DNA from: a virus
Reading direction: 5' to 3' (one strand)
Length of the DNA: 26,891 bases
Virus record (IMG/VR): IMGVR_UViG_3300020202_000196
Coordinates: 1 to 26,891 of that record
The translations under genes and the position numbers were made by a program. The notes under the pieces were generated by a model. The model saw nothing but the letters and a program-made list of their open reading frames with translations, had not been told where the DNA came from and did not search any database. How positions within the stretch are numbered: position 1 is the first letter of the stretch; each line of letters opens with the position of its first letter. Of the stretch, positions 13,296 through 20,264 are shown piece by piece.

Positions 13296-14190
13296 AGGTA
13301 GCGACGTTGAGCAGGCTATAAGTAGCGTAATAGCCACCGTCAGCACCACAGAAGCTTTACAAAGGTGCGCCCCTGACTCTATAGCTATGGCAGCCTACCA
13401 AGCAGCTACCGTAGGTCTGCCCGTTAATGCACTACAACTAGCCTATCTAGTACCTTACAAGGGTGAAGTTAAGTTTATGCCTAGTTATAGAGGATACGTC
13501 TATCTAGCCTTACAAACTGGCTATGTTGTTGATATTTATGCCGAAACTGTCCATAAAGGCGAGGTTTTTAAGGTACAACTTGGCAGTCGTCCCGATATTC
13601 AGCACGAGCCAAACTTTGACGATAGGCGCGGCGAAGTTATAGCCGTTTATGCTATTGCTAAACTTAGTAATGGACTCAACAAGCAAGTTGTTCTTAGCAA
13701 AGAGCAAATAGAGAAAATTCGTTCTTGCTCTCAGTCAGCTAATGGCACTACTTGGACTAAACATTATGAAGAAATGGCTAAGAAGAGTGCTATTAAACGT
13801 CTCTGTAAGCTTCTACCAATGACAGGCAATTTTCATAATATACAACGTGCTATGCAGGCTGACGATGAAGTTAACCAAGTTGTTTATCAAGGACAACCAA
13901 CACCAATACAGCTAGCACAACCAGGACTAACCAGTCCTGCTAGCTTGCGCCAACAACAAACACAACTAACAAGTGCAGATATACCCGTTGACACGGCTAT
14001 TGAAGAGTCCGAACCCGCAACGGACGAACATGAGCGCAACAAACTATGCAGCGAAATAAGGGACTTGCAAGCCGCTATCTATGAGAAAGATAAGAAGGTA
14101 CGTGCCTTGCCTCATTTGGACGACCTAACTATAGGCGACCTAGAAGAGTTACTAAAAGCGAAACAACAGCACTATGAGTTGTGCAAGTAG
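13174..14190 (+). CDS. recT: RecT-family single-strand annealing protein
   Basis: 338 residues from ATG 13174, chosen because GAGGAGG lies 9 bases upstream; an in-frame ATG at 13135 has no such site. The conserved RecT core runs from about 25 to 220, with LQRCAPDSIAMAAYQAATVG, LPVNALQLAYLVPYKGEVKF, MPSYRGYVYLALQTGYV and MAKKSAIKRLCKLLPM. RecT proteins coat single-stranded DNA and anneal it to its complement, working with a 5'-3' exonuclease. No such exonuclease of the RecE/YqaJ type is seen next to it. The C-terminal third is a disordered linker followed by a coiled coil (NKLCSEIRDLQAAIYEKDKK). Confidence 0.92.
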   Translation: MSTTALQTQQNNQIAQPEKFLTRVSTALWKMKEKFTQALPKGSDVEQAISSVIATVSTTEALQRCAPDSIAMAAYQAATVGLPVNALQLAYLVPYKGEVKFMPSYRGYVYLALQTGYVVDIYAETVHKGEVFKVQLGSRPDIQHEPNFDDRRGEVIAVYAIAKLSNGLNKQVVLSKEQIEKIRSCSQSANGTTWTKHYEEMAKKSAIKRLCKLLPMTGNFHNIQRAMQADDEVNQVVYQGQPTPIQLAQPGLTSPASLRQQQTQLTSADIPVDTAIEESEPATDEHERNKLCSEIRDLQAAIYEKDKKVRALPHLDDLTIGDLEELLKAKQQHYELCK

Positions 14191-14199
14191 GAGAAACCA

Positions 14200-14460
14200 A
14201 TGCTGTACCAAATAAAAGGGAAAAGAGAAGGCGATCAGGTAACTCACTGGAAAGAAGAGACCCCACTACAGTTTACATTACAAGAATGTTTAGAAACAAA
14301 AGGTTGCCATAGGCTAAGGCTTAATTGCCCTCTCTTCCCTTTGTTTGCTGCTAATGGCGAATTGTTAGGCAATTGTGCCGAACGCCTACAGTTCGGCCTT
14401 GAAATAGATAAAAAGGCACAAGAACTTATTTATTCAGGAGGAAAGACTAATGAGTGCTAG
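14200..14460 (+). CDS. Small early protein, unknown function
   Basis: 86 residues, predicted mainly beta with short helices (MLYQIKGKREGDQVTHWKEE, HRLRLNCPLFPLFAANGELL). The four cysteines are spread out and do not form a CxxC knuckle. AGGAG lies 6 bases before the ATG. It lies 9 bases after recT and overlaps the next gene by 11 bases. No family is recognised. Its position suggests a recombination accessory factor, but only by association. Confidence 0.65.
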   Translation: MLYQIKGKREGDQVTHWKEETPLQFTLQECLETKGCHRLRLNCPLFPLFAANGELLGNCAERLQFGLEIDKKAQELIYSGGKTNEC

Positions 14461-14824
14461 ACGTAAAAGAGAACAGAGAAATATAGAAAACCCTGTAATA
14501 GGCTTTCAGGAAATTGTTAGCAATATAGAAGTGTCCCGCAATGGCCGCGCCCAGTGGCTAAATGACGCGTTAGACGTGGCTATCAGTGAAGCCCACACTG
14601 CAACCGAGCAATATGGTAAGGAAAGCGTTCTTACCCTAACTATCTCGGTGAAGAAGCAAGAGCAAGGAAAAGCTGAAGTAACCGCCAAACTAGCCGAGAA
14701 AATGGCCAAAGGTGTTACTACAGGTGTAACCATTTACCGTAACGCTAAGGGCGAGACTTTCTTTGAAGACCCCTATCAACCCAAACTCGACGGCTTTGAC
14801 GGCGACGACAATGTAAACATGTAA
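14450..14824 (+). CDS. Phage early protein, unknown function
   Basis: 124 residues. A basic head (MSARRKREQRN) is followed by an alpha/beta core (RAQWLNDALDVAISEAHTAT, then ESVLTLTISVKKQEQGKAEV and GVTTGVTIYRNAKGETFFED) and an acidic tail. The order of a helix, a long charged strand pair and a final FFEDPYQ element looks like a family I have seen between recT-type genes and DUF2303 genes in siphophages, but I cannot name it. A GGAGG site lies 7 bases before the ATG. Confidence 0.65.
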   Translation: MSARRKREQRNIENPVIGFQEIVSNIEVSRNGRAQWLNDALDVAISEAHTATEQYGKESVLTLTISVKKQEQGKAEVTAKLAEKMAKGVTTGVTIYRNAKGETFFEDPYQPKLDGFDGDDNVNM

Positions 14825-14838
14825 GGAGATAACGACCA

Positions 14839-15636
14839 ATGTTGAAAGAGTTACTTGACCGACTATTACAGCTAAACAGAGACCCTTTAATACCAACACT
14901 TACAGACGGTCAATATATGTATTGTGACCGTGACCAACAATACAAAAAGGTGCATATTCCTATCTTTGAGCGTGAAGTGTCCAATATAGAAAGTTTTGCC
15001 ACCTATTTATTAAAAGAACAACAACGCAACAACTTAATGGACGACAACGGTTTAAGCACCACGGTAGTGTTTAGCGAAAACCGCGCAACTTGCTATCTCG
15101 AAGACGAAGCTAATAAGCAAGATAAAATTATTTATAGCCGCGAAAACTCCCCACAATGGAAGTATTTGCTTGAAAAGCTAAACAAACGACTATCTCACGC
15201 CGACCTACTTCGCGTCTTTCAAGGTTTGCGTCCTTCCTTTGCCCAGGACTATCACGAGTTTATGCGCTCTTATAGGAAGGTCACTTTTGACGAGAAAACA
15301 ACCGTTAGTAGTAGCCCTGTTTTTGAAGAAGGCAAAGCAGGTCTATCAATGGGTGTTGAATATAGCCGCGCTGGTGGTGGCACTAACAAAACCGCGTTGC
15401 CCGCTACACTCAACCTTAAAGTGCAGTTTACTAGAGATAGTTCGAGGTTTTATGAGGTCGAACTAGAAATAGACTCTTGTCTAAATACTAGTAAAGATAA
15501 GCCCGTTTTGGAATTTAGCCTTGTTTGGCCGGACAAAGACAACGTCATAGCGCAAGCCGTAAGCGACGAAATTAGTGACTTTAAGGCGTTGGTGGGCGAG
15601 AAGTTGCCGGAGTTACTCGTGGTGGTGAATTACTAG
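14839..15636 (+). CDS. Possible DUF2303 (YfdQ-like) phage protein
   Basis: 265 residues. The order of elements fits the DUF2303 family: a beta segment with an antigen-like FSENRATCYLEDE, then SPQWKYLLEKLNKRLSHADL (helix after a conserved P-x-W), FYEVELEIDSCLN in a late beta barrel, and a final acidic helix. The length is near the family's usual 260-280. DUF2303 proteins have no established activity and are commonly found near phage recombinase genes, as here, 650 bases after recT. AAGGAG lies 9 bases before the ATG. The match is by pattern only and could be wrong. Confidence 0.55.
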   Translation: MLKELLDRLLQLNRDPLIPTLTDGQYMYCDRDQQYKKVHIPIFEREVSNIESFATYLLKEQQRNNLMDDNGLSTTVVFSENRATCYLEDEANKQDKIIYSRENSPQWKYLLEKLNKRLSHADLLRVFQGLRPSFAQDYHEFMRSYRKVTFDEKTTVSSSPVFEEGKAGLSMGVEYSRAGGGTNKTALPATLNLKVQFTRDSSRFYEVELEIDSCLNTSKDKPVLEFSLVWPDKDNVIAQAVSDEISDFKALVGEKLPELLVVVNY

Positions 15637-15665
15637 GGGGCTGCGGCTCCCTTGGGGGATAAGGT

Positions 15666-16595
15666 ATGGCTACAGAAAGTAGTATTGAATGGACTAAAAG
15701 TGACGACGGTACACCGGGCGCAACGTGGAACCCAGTTGTCGGCTGTTCTAAGGTGAGTACGGGCTGTTCTCGGTGCTATGCCATTAAGGACGCTTGGCGA
15801 ATGGCACACAACCCTAACCCAAAACTATCAAACGTTTATAGTGGGTTAGTCGAAAAGAAACCAGGAGGCAATTTAGAGTGGACAGGCGAAGTAAAGTGCA
15901 TAACTAAACGACTGTACATTCCTGGTGAATGGAAAACACCAAAACGTATTTTTGTTAACAGTCAAAGCGACTTGTTTCACCCAAGCGTGCCTTTTGAATT
16001 TATTGACGACGTGTTTTACGCAATACAACGGTACAACTGGCACACATACATAATACTTACTAAAAGACCAGATAGGCTTTTAGAGTGGGCTGACTCTACC
16101 AATTGCAGACATTACGACATATTAAGCATTGTGGAAAATTGCTGGATAGGTGTAAGCGTCGAAAACCAAGAGCAAGCGGATAAGAGAATACCACCATTAT
16201 TAGACTTACTTGGGCTTGCAGATAACCCACACCTTATAGGTTTTCTTAGTTGCGAGCCACTACTACAAGAAATAAAGATAGCACGGTTTTTCTGTCACTC
16301 TATCTTTTGCAAGAGCTATCCACGAAAAGACGAGCCTATGAGTTGGGCAACAAGTACTAATTGCACTTGTCCTAAACTTCGCTGGGTTATTGCTGGTGGC
16401 GAGTCTGGCTATAAAGCACGACCTATGCAAGAGAACTGGGCTAGGTCGCTTCAACAGCAATGCCAAGCCGCAAACGTGGCTTTCTTTTACAAGCAAAAGC
16501 TAGACGAGAAGGGCAAGAAAGTTAGCTTGCCGATACTAGACGGTCAAAGGTATGCAGAATTCCCGAAGCCGTGCGCGACGGGTATGGAGGGGTAA
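15666..16595 (+). CDS. DUF5131 (phage Gp37/Gp68) family protein
   Basis: 309 residues beginning with the diagnostic block TTW-like TWNPVVGCSKVSTGCSRCYA; C27, C34 and C37 form a CX6CX2C cluster that probably binds a metal or iron-sulphur centre. Further family marks are FVNSQSDLFHPSVPFEFIDD, WHTYIILTKRPDRL, NCWIGVSVENQEQAD, LSCEPLL and WVIAGGESGYKARPM, followed by FFYKQ. All are in the expected order and the length is typical. The three-Cys cluster and TIM-barrel-like motifs resemble radical-SAM enzymes, but the reaction is unknown to me. Relatives sometimes lie beside a 'three-Cys-motif partner' gene; none is visible here. Extra cysteines near 217-236 and 241-243 may form a second site. Confidence 0.9.
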   Translation: MATESSIEWTKSDDGTPGATWNPVVGCSKVSTGCSRCYAIKDAWRMAHNPNPKLSNVYSGLVEKKPGGNLEWTGEVKCITKRLYIPGEWKTPKRIFVNSQSDLFHPSVPFEFIDDVFYAIQRYNWHTYIILTKRPDRLLEWADSTNCRHYDILSIVENCWIGVSVENQEQADKRIPPLLDLLGLADNPHLIGFLSCEPLLQEIKIARFFCHSIFCKSYPRKDEPMSWATSTNCTCPKLRWVIAGGESGYKARPMQENWARSLQQQCQAANVAFFYKQKLDEKGKKVSLPILDGQRYAEFPKPCATGMEG

Positions 16596-16599
16596 CAAA

Positions 16600-16737
16600 A
16601 TGGATATAAACAAAATTCTAGACGAAGTTAGCCTGGGTATTTACCAGCAAGACATAGTTTTGCAAAGTGCTGGTGTGTTTGGTGAGCCGTTTAGAAGCAG
16701 GTCAAATATTTATAGTTTAGATAACTGCACAGCGTAG
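16600..16737 (+). CDS. Very small early protein
   Basis: 45 residues from ATG 16600 (MDINKILDEVSLGIYQQDIV, then LQSAGVFGEPFRSRSN). GGAGGGG lies 7 bases before the ATG, a strong site, and the gene starts 4 bases after DUF5131 ends. No motif is present. It is followed by a small hairpin (AGCCT-GACT-AGGCT, about 16754-16767). The strong ribosome site and position in a gene-dense operon support it. Confidence 0.5.
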   Translation: MDINKILDEVSLGIYQQDIVLQSAGVFGEPFRSRSNIYSLDNCTA

Positions 16738-16790
16738 ATATTATCGACTCTAGCCTGACTAGGCTGGAAATTGGAGCGCTGGAGGGGTAA

Positions 16791-16931
16791 ATGTATCCAA
16801 CACACTACCATTTTTGTTTTGAATGCGCTCGTTTATGGCCGTGCTTTTCTTACGGGTGTGCTTCGTTGCACGGAAAAGCTTGCCGCGAGTGCGTTGAGAA
16901 GGCAAGGAACGAGGTAAGGCAATGGCCATAA
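16791..16931 (+). CDS. Very small cysteine-rich zinc-finger protein
   Basis: 46 residues (MYPTHYHFCFECARLWPCFS, then YGCASLHGKACRECVEKARN). Six cysteines in three groups (CFEC, CxxxxC, CREC) plus histidines indicate one or two zinc sites. GGAGGGG lies 3-6 bases before the ATG, and the end overlaps the next start by 10 bases. It is too short for most gene finders but convincing by its cysteine spacing and coupling. Confidence 0.6.
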   Translation: MYPTHYHFCFECARLWPCFSYGCASLHGKACRECVEKARNEVRQWP

Positions 16932-17200
16932 AAGATAACTGGACATACAAGGACGTGCAAGAGCTAAAGCTAGCGCAACGCAAAGACAAGAATTATTTGC
17001 CCAAGTACAAGGTTTATTGCTTTGCCGACAGCGAAGAAATAGAAGTAATTAAAGTGCGTAAGCTATCAAAACAAAACTGGTTATCGGTTAGGCATAAACT
17101 AGTAGCCAAGACGAAAGACGGTCAAATGCACTACGGGGAGGCCGACGTATTTTTGCCGCTAGATACCAAGTTTCACGTCAGGAAAGAGGTAAAGGAATGA
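16922..17200 (+). CDS. Small beta-rich protein, unknown function
   Basis: 92 residues: a basic helix (WTYKDVQELKLAQRKDKNYL) followed by alternating strands (YKVYCFADSEEIEVIKVRKL, HYGEADVFLPLDTKFHVRKE). It could be a small barrel. GAGG lies 7 bases before the ATG. Its stop overlaps the next start by 4 bases (ATGA). No family is recognised. Confidence 0.6.
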   Translation: MAIKDNWTYKDVQELKLAQRKDKNYLPKYKVYCFADSEEIEVIKVRKLSKQNWLSVRHKLVAKTKDGQMHYGEADVFLPLDTKFHVRKEVKE

Positions 17201-17646
17201 AGAACTTAGCAGATATAAATATTGACAAACTGATAGCAGGGCGTGAGCTAGACGGGTTGATAAGCAAAGAATTCTTTAATGAGTGCCCACACTGGGAAAC
17301 AATTCTAGACTTCGCACAGGAAGAAATATGCAAAGGTTGTGGCGAGGATATACGCGACTATCGCGGCGACTTCGACAAAGGCACAGTTAAATATATTGAT
17401 AGTGACGACTGGAGTTGCCCGGACTACTCGACCGACTTAAACGCGGCATTCGTGGTCGTGACAAAAGTACTAGAAGGCACAGAAACCTATTTTGACTTAA
17501 TAGCGAAAGACAAAGGCGGCTTTATGGCTTCTTTTGTTGGGACTAAAGGCGCGGCAAGCTGTAAAGACGAAAGCGCACCGCTAGCTATTTGCAAGGCTGC
17601 ACTGGCATTTCGCAAGCAATTTATTATTGAGGGCGAGGTGGGGTAA
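17197..17646 (+). CDS. Phage ABA-sandwich domain protein (DUF2591-like)
   Basis: 149 residues. The opening pattern GRELDGLISKEFFNECPHWE, the middle CPDYSTDLNAAFVVVTKVLE and the end APLAICKAALAFRKQFI match the small phage proteins known as the ABA-sandwich or DUF2591 type (start 'aGreLDalVA', then a Y-S-T-D helix start, then 'P-x-A-I-C-x-A-x-L'). No biochemical role is established. An inserted CKGCGEDI element near 45-52 may bind zinc with a later CPD. It starts in an ATGA overlap and ends in a TAATG overlap with the nuclease gene, so that junction is intact operon-style DNA. Confidence 0.65.
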   Translation: MKNLADINIDKLIAGRELDGLISKEFFNECPHWETILDFAQEEICKGCGEDIRDYRGDFDKGTVKYIDSDDWSCPDYSTDLNAAFVVVTKVLEGTETYFDLIAKDKGGFMASFVGTKGAASCKDESAPLAICKAALAFRKQFIIEGEVG

Positions 17647-18728
17647 TGAGCGAAAAAGCTTGTAAACATTGCGAGAAGGTGTTTTATGTCAAACCTAGCC
17701 ACTTTGATAAAAAAGTTTATTGTTCTATGGTTTGTTATAGGGGAACTACTCAGCACAAGCAAACTTGCCCGGGATGCTTAAAGGTTTTTAACGCAAGATG
17801 TCATAAAGGGGTTATGCGAATACATTGCTCAAGAGCATGTATGTTGGTTGTTAAGCGCAAAGGGCAAGTTATAAAGAGTTGTAGCTATTGCAGTAAAGAA
17901 ATTCGTGTTAGCGCTTCACAGGTTGGTGCTACTAATTTTTGCAATAAAACCTGTCAAGAAGCATATCAAAATGTAAATTTTCAAGGTATGAAGTTAAATT
18001 GTCGTGGATGCGGCAAGCCTTTCAAGTCTTTTAATAGCCCTAACTTTTGCTCTATGCAATGTAGGATAAAGTTTAATTACCGCGAAAAGTCTTGTTTGTT
18101 TTGTCAAAAAGTGTTCCAGATAAAACCTAGTCATTATGACATAACCTTTTACTGTAGTCGTTTATGTGCAGCAGAAGACTATAAAAACCGCCTAGTGGGA
18201 GAAAATAACCCTAATTATAGAAATGCAGGTCAGAAAATTTGCATTGGCTGTAACACGCAGTTTAAGTCTTATACACCTAACAGGTTGTATTGTTCCCCTC
18301 ATTGCTTTCAACGCAACAATATGCCGCAATTTATGGAAAAATTGACTGGCTTAAGTAGAGGTAAGGCGGGCAAACGAGCAGACCTTAATGGTTTATTTGT
18401 GCGCAGTCGATGGGAAGCTAATTATGCTAGGTATCTTAATTGGCTTATTAGTCAAAAGCAAATATTAAAATGGGAATACGAACCAGAAACCTTTGAATTT
18501 AAGACAATTAAAAAAGGAAACCGTTTTTATACTCCCGACTTCAAGGTTACTAATTTAGATGGTTCTGTTGAGTACCACGAGGTAAAAGGCTGGATGAACC
18601 CAGAAAGCGCAACGAAACTAAGACGGATGGCTAAATATTACCCAGAAATAAAAATAATTGTAATTGACCAAGTTCTATACAAAAAACTAAAAGGTCAAAT
18701 TAAGCGACTTATTCCCAATTGGGAATAA
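17646..18728 (+). CDS. Six-zinc-finger PD-(D/E)XK nuclease, homing-endonuclease-like
   Basis: 360 residues. Residues 6-230 hold six repeated treble-clef-type fingers of the form C-x2-C-x3-F/V ... (Y/F)-C-S-x2-C (first: CKHC 6-9 with CSMVC 26-30; last: CIGC with CSPHC). Between fingers five and six lies GENNPNYRN, a linker typical of phage homing endonucleases. The C-terminus is a PD-(D/E)XK nuclease: E257 in RSRWEANYARYL, D298 in YTPDF, and E312/K314 in HEVKG, so the active site is complete. The fingers should give sequence-specific DNA contact and the C-terminus double-strand cutting. It starts in TAATG, but downstream it abuts the 3' remnant of another gene, with a 20-bp palindrome over its stop codon. 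This indicates a mobile gene. Confidence 0.85.
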   Translation: MSEKACKHCEKVFYVKPSHFDKKVYCSMVCYRGTTQHKQTCPGCLKVFNARCHKGVMRIHCSRACMLVVKRKGQVIKSCSYCSKEIRVSASQVGATNFCNKTCQEAYQNVNFQGMKLNCRGCGKPFKSFNSPNFCSMQCRIKFNYREKSCLFCQKVFQIKPSHYDITFYCSRLCAAEDYKNRLVGENNPNYRNAGQKICIGCNTQFKSYTPNRLYCSPHCFQRNNMPQFMEKLTGLSRGKAGKRADLNGLFVRSRWEANYARYLNWLISQKQILKWEYEPETFEFKTIKKGNRFYTPDFKVTNLDGSVEYHEVKGWMNPESATKLRRMAKYYPEIKIIVIDQVLYKKLKGQIKRLIPNWE

Positions 18729-18868
18729 AAGACCTGTCGCAACCGCCTAGCAACCGGCAATTGACCAAGTTGGAAAAGGAATGGCACGAGGCTTGGCGGG
18801 GTCAGGTACACGTTGCCCACACGACCGAGGAAATATTAGACGTGATAAGGAAGGATAACGAGAAATGA
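18704..18868 (+). pseudogene. 3' remnant of a VRR-NUC-like nuclease gene
   Basis: An open frame with no ATG follows an in-frame TAA (18701-18703). It reads LGIKDLSQPPSNRQLTKLEK, then EWHEAWRGQVHVAHTTEEIL, then DVIRKDNEK. It looks like the last half of phage VRR-NUC-type nucleases, which typically run 'E-(V/I)-K-D-G-S-x-P-P-S-x-R-x-L-T-x-x-(E/Q)-x-x-(F/W)-H-x-x-W-(R/K)-G-x-V-x-V-V'. The catalytic front half is absent upstream, where the zinc-finger nuclease now sits. The next gene starts in an ATGA overlap with its stop, as for an original operon member. A TTG start at 18719 is possible but has no ribosome site, so translation is doubtful. Confidence 0.6.
18709..18728. repeat. 20-bp perfect palindrome at nuclease/remnant junction
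   Basis: TTATTCCCAATTGGGAATAA reads the same on both strands. It ends exactly at the stop codon of the zinc-finger nuclease gene and lies where that gene meets the VRR-NUC-like remnant. It could be a binding or cutting site, an insertion scar, or a hairpin protecting or terminating the message. No T run follows. Confidence 0.7.
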
Positions 18869-19356
18869 GCTACAAGCATAAAGGAAATAAAAACAGCGAA
18901 AAGTTAATTACTTACAACGGCAAGACTCAAAATATGCTTGCTTGGGCTAATGAACTAGGGATAACTGCGTCTACGCTTTCTCGCCGCTTTAGTAGGTCGA
19001 AAATGTCTCTAGAACAGGCAATGCAGCCGGGCAATTTATCCGGCAAGCCTATTACCTACAAAGGAAGAACGTATAAAAGCCGCGCGCAACTTGCTAAAGC
19101 GGTTAAGGTTTCTGCACAAACAATTAGGTACAGACTAGATAAGAACACAGACCCAACAAAGCGTTTACCAACCCGTAAGCCTACCGGGCGTTTCCTTTAT
19201 GGCAGTAAGGCTGTCAGCTTAAAAGAATTAGCTCGAATACACAAAATAAACTGTCAAGTATTAACCCAGAGAATTTATACGTATAAGTGGCCGTTGGAGA
19301 AAGCGTTAAAAACTCCAGTCAGGAAATATCAAAGGAAGGTGAAGAAAGCAGCATGA
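18865..19356 (+). CDS. Protein with three HTH repeats
   Basis: 163 residues made of three similar units of about 45: ITYNGKTQNMLAWANELGIT with ASTLSRRFSR (about 13-55), ITYKGRTYKSRAQLAKAVKV with SAQTIRYRLD (about 65-105), and FLYGSKAVSLKELARIHKIN with CQVLTQRIYT (about 115-155). Each is a short strand pair followed by a helix-turn-helix, a module found as the DNA-binding part of many phage homing endonucleases, here without a nuclease domain. The protein is strongly basic. AAGGA lies 9 bases before the ATG. Its position directly after the nuclease and remnant is notable: it could supply DNA targeting in trans or be an independent regulator. Confidence 0.7.
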   Translation: MSYKHKGNKNSEKLITYNGKTQNMLAWANELGITASTLSRRFSRSKMSLEQAMQPGNLSGKPITYKGRTYKSRAQLAKAVKVSAQTIRYRLDKNTDPTKRLPTRKPTGRFLYGSKAVSLKELARIHKINCQVLTQRIYTYKWPLEKALKTPVRKYQRKVKKAA

Positions 19357-19724
19357 CACCAGAAGAAATACAAAAAGCAATAGAAGATATAGCTATAAAA
19401 ATATTAGGTGAAGCCGACCTTAGTGGCAATGCTTGGCTAGCTTTAGCAGTAGCAACTAAAACAATTAATAACTATAACAAAGCACTACTCATAAAGGCAC
19501 AAGAAATAATAGATACAAAGTGGAAAAAGAATAATTGTGACTTTTGCCAAGAAAACGACACTCTTTACGCCCAAGAAGCTTTTATCCAAGGTGCGCGAGT
19601 AGACGTCTGCTGCAAAAACTGTGGCCAATTCGTGACCATTATTAAGCCGTTGGCTGCGATACAAACAAAGAAGGAAACAAGCGCTAATGAAACAAGAGAC
19701 AGTGAACCACCCCAGCCACTATAA
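19353..19724 (+). CDS. Early protein with C-terminal zinc ribbon
   Basis: 123 residues from ATG 19353, which overlaps the previous stop (ATGA) and has AAGGAAGG upstream; a longer frame beginning earlier lacks support. An N-terminal helical half (TPEEIQKAIEDIAIKILGEA) is followed by CDFC and CKNC pairs about 30 residues apart, a standard zinc ribbon with VDVCCKNCGQFV in the second knuckle. The tail is Lys/Glu-rich. The function is unknown. Its last 38 bases overlap the DUF3310 gene. Confidence 0.65.
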   Translation: MTPEEIQKAIEDIAIKILGEADLSGNAWLALAVATKTINNYNKALLIKAQEIIDTKWKKNNCDFCQENDTLYAQEAFIQGARVDVCCKNCGQFVTIIKPLAAIQTKKETSANETRDSEPPQPL

Positions 19725-19908
19725 CGCTTCGAGTTTGGAAACTATAACAGCCATTGAGGCTTGGGGTTGCAATTTCAACATAGGCAACGCTATCAAGTAC
19801 TTAGCTCGCTACAAGCACAAACATAAACGCCGAGCTAAGCAAATAGAGGACTTGAAGAAGGCCGCGTGGTATATAGCGCGAGAGATAGAGAATTTGGAGA
19901 AATTATGA
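19687..19908 (+). CDS. DUF3310 family protein
   Basis: 73 residues with all DUF3310 marks in order: NHPSHYN at 8-14, then ETITAIEAWGCNFNIGNAIK, YLARYKHK and EDLKKAAWYIAREIENL. This small family is widespread in tailed phages and forms part of T7 gp1.7, a nucleotide kinase, so a nucleotide-metabolism role is often suggested; the short form here has no recognisable kinase part. It overlaps the previous gene by 38 bases and the next by 4 (ATGA). Confidence 0.9.
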   Translation: MKQETVNHPSHYNASSLETITAIEAWGCNFNIGNAIKYLARYKHKHKRRAKQIEDLKKAAWYIAREIENLEKL

Positions 19909-20264
19909 GATACGAGCAAAAAGATAGACCGTTAACAGAGCCACATTACAGTAGCCCACTTTATAAAAATGGACGCACCCAAAATTTATTTGGCGAAGAA
20001 ACAGACGACTTAACTTACCAATATAGCGATACATTGCAATTCCAGAATTATGAGAAATGGCAGCAAGGTCAAGAACAAGCCAAAGCGCAAAACCTAGAAA
20101 GAAATAGTGTTCTTTATTTTGAGTGCGTATTGTCGTCTGTTTTGGGTAGGCCAATAGAAATAGGCTGCGTACTTGGTGGCGTAAATGTCGGTAATTGGTT
20201 TCCCTATTGGATATTTGGCTATAAGACAGCAAAGGAAGCAAGCAATGCCAGTAACAAACAGTAA
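19905..20264 (+). CDS. Early protein, unknown function
   Basis: 119 residues from ATG 19905, with GGAG 7 bases before it. The first 70 residues are polar and rich in Gln, Tyr and Asn, probably disordered. Residues ~75-110 are hydrophobic (NSVLYFECVLSSVLGRPIEI, then GGVNVGNWFPYWIFGY) and could be a membrane-associated hairpin or a buried beta unit. No family is recognised. It overlaps the next start by 20 bases. Confidence 0.6.
   Translation: MRYEQKDRPLTEPHYSSPLYKNGRTQNLFGEETDDLTYQYSDTLQFQNYEKWQQGQEQAKAQNLERNSVLYFECVLSSVLGRPIEIGCVLGGVNVGNWFPYWIFGYKTAKEASNASNKQ

Noticed and set aside
18781-18858. ATG-started frame MARGLAGSG in the gap after the zinc-finger nuclease
   Set aside because: It overlaps the better-supported VRR-NUC-like remnant frame and has unnatural composition.
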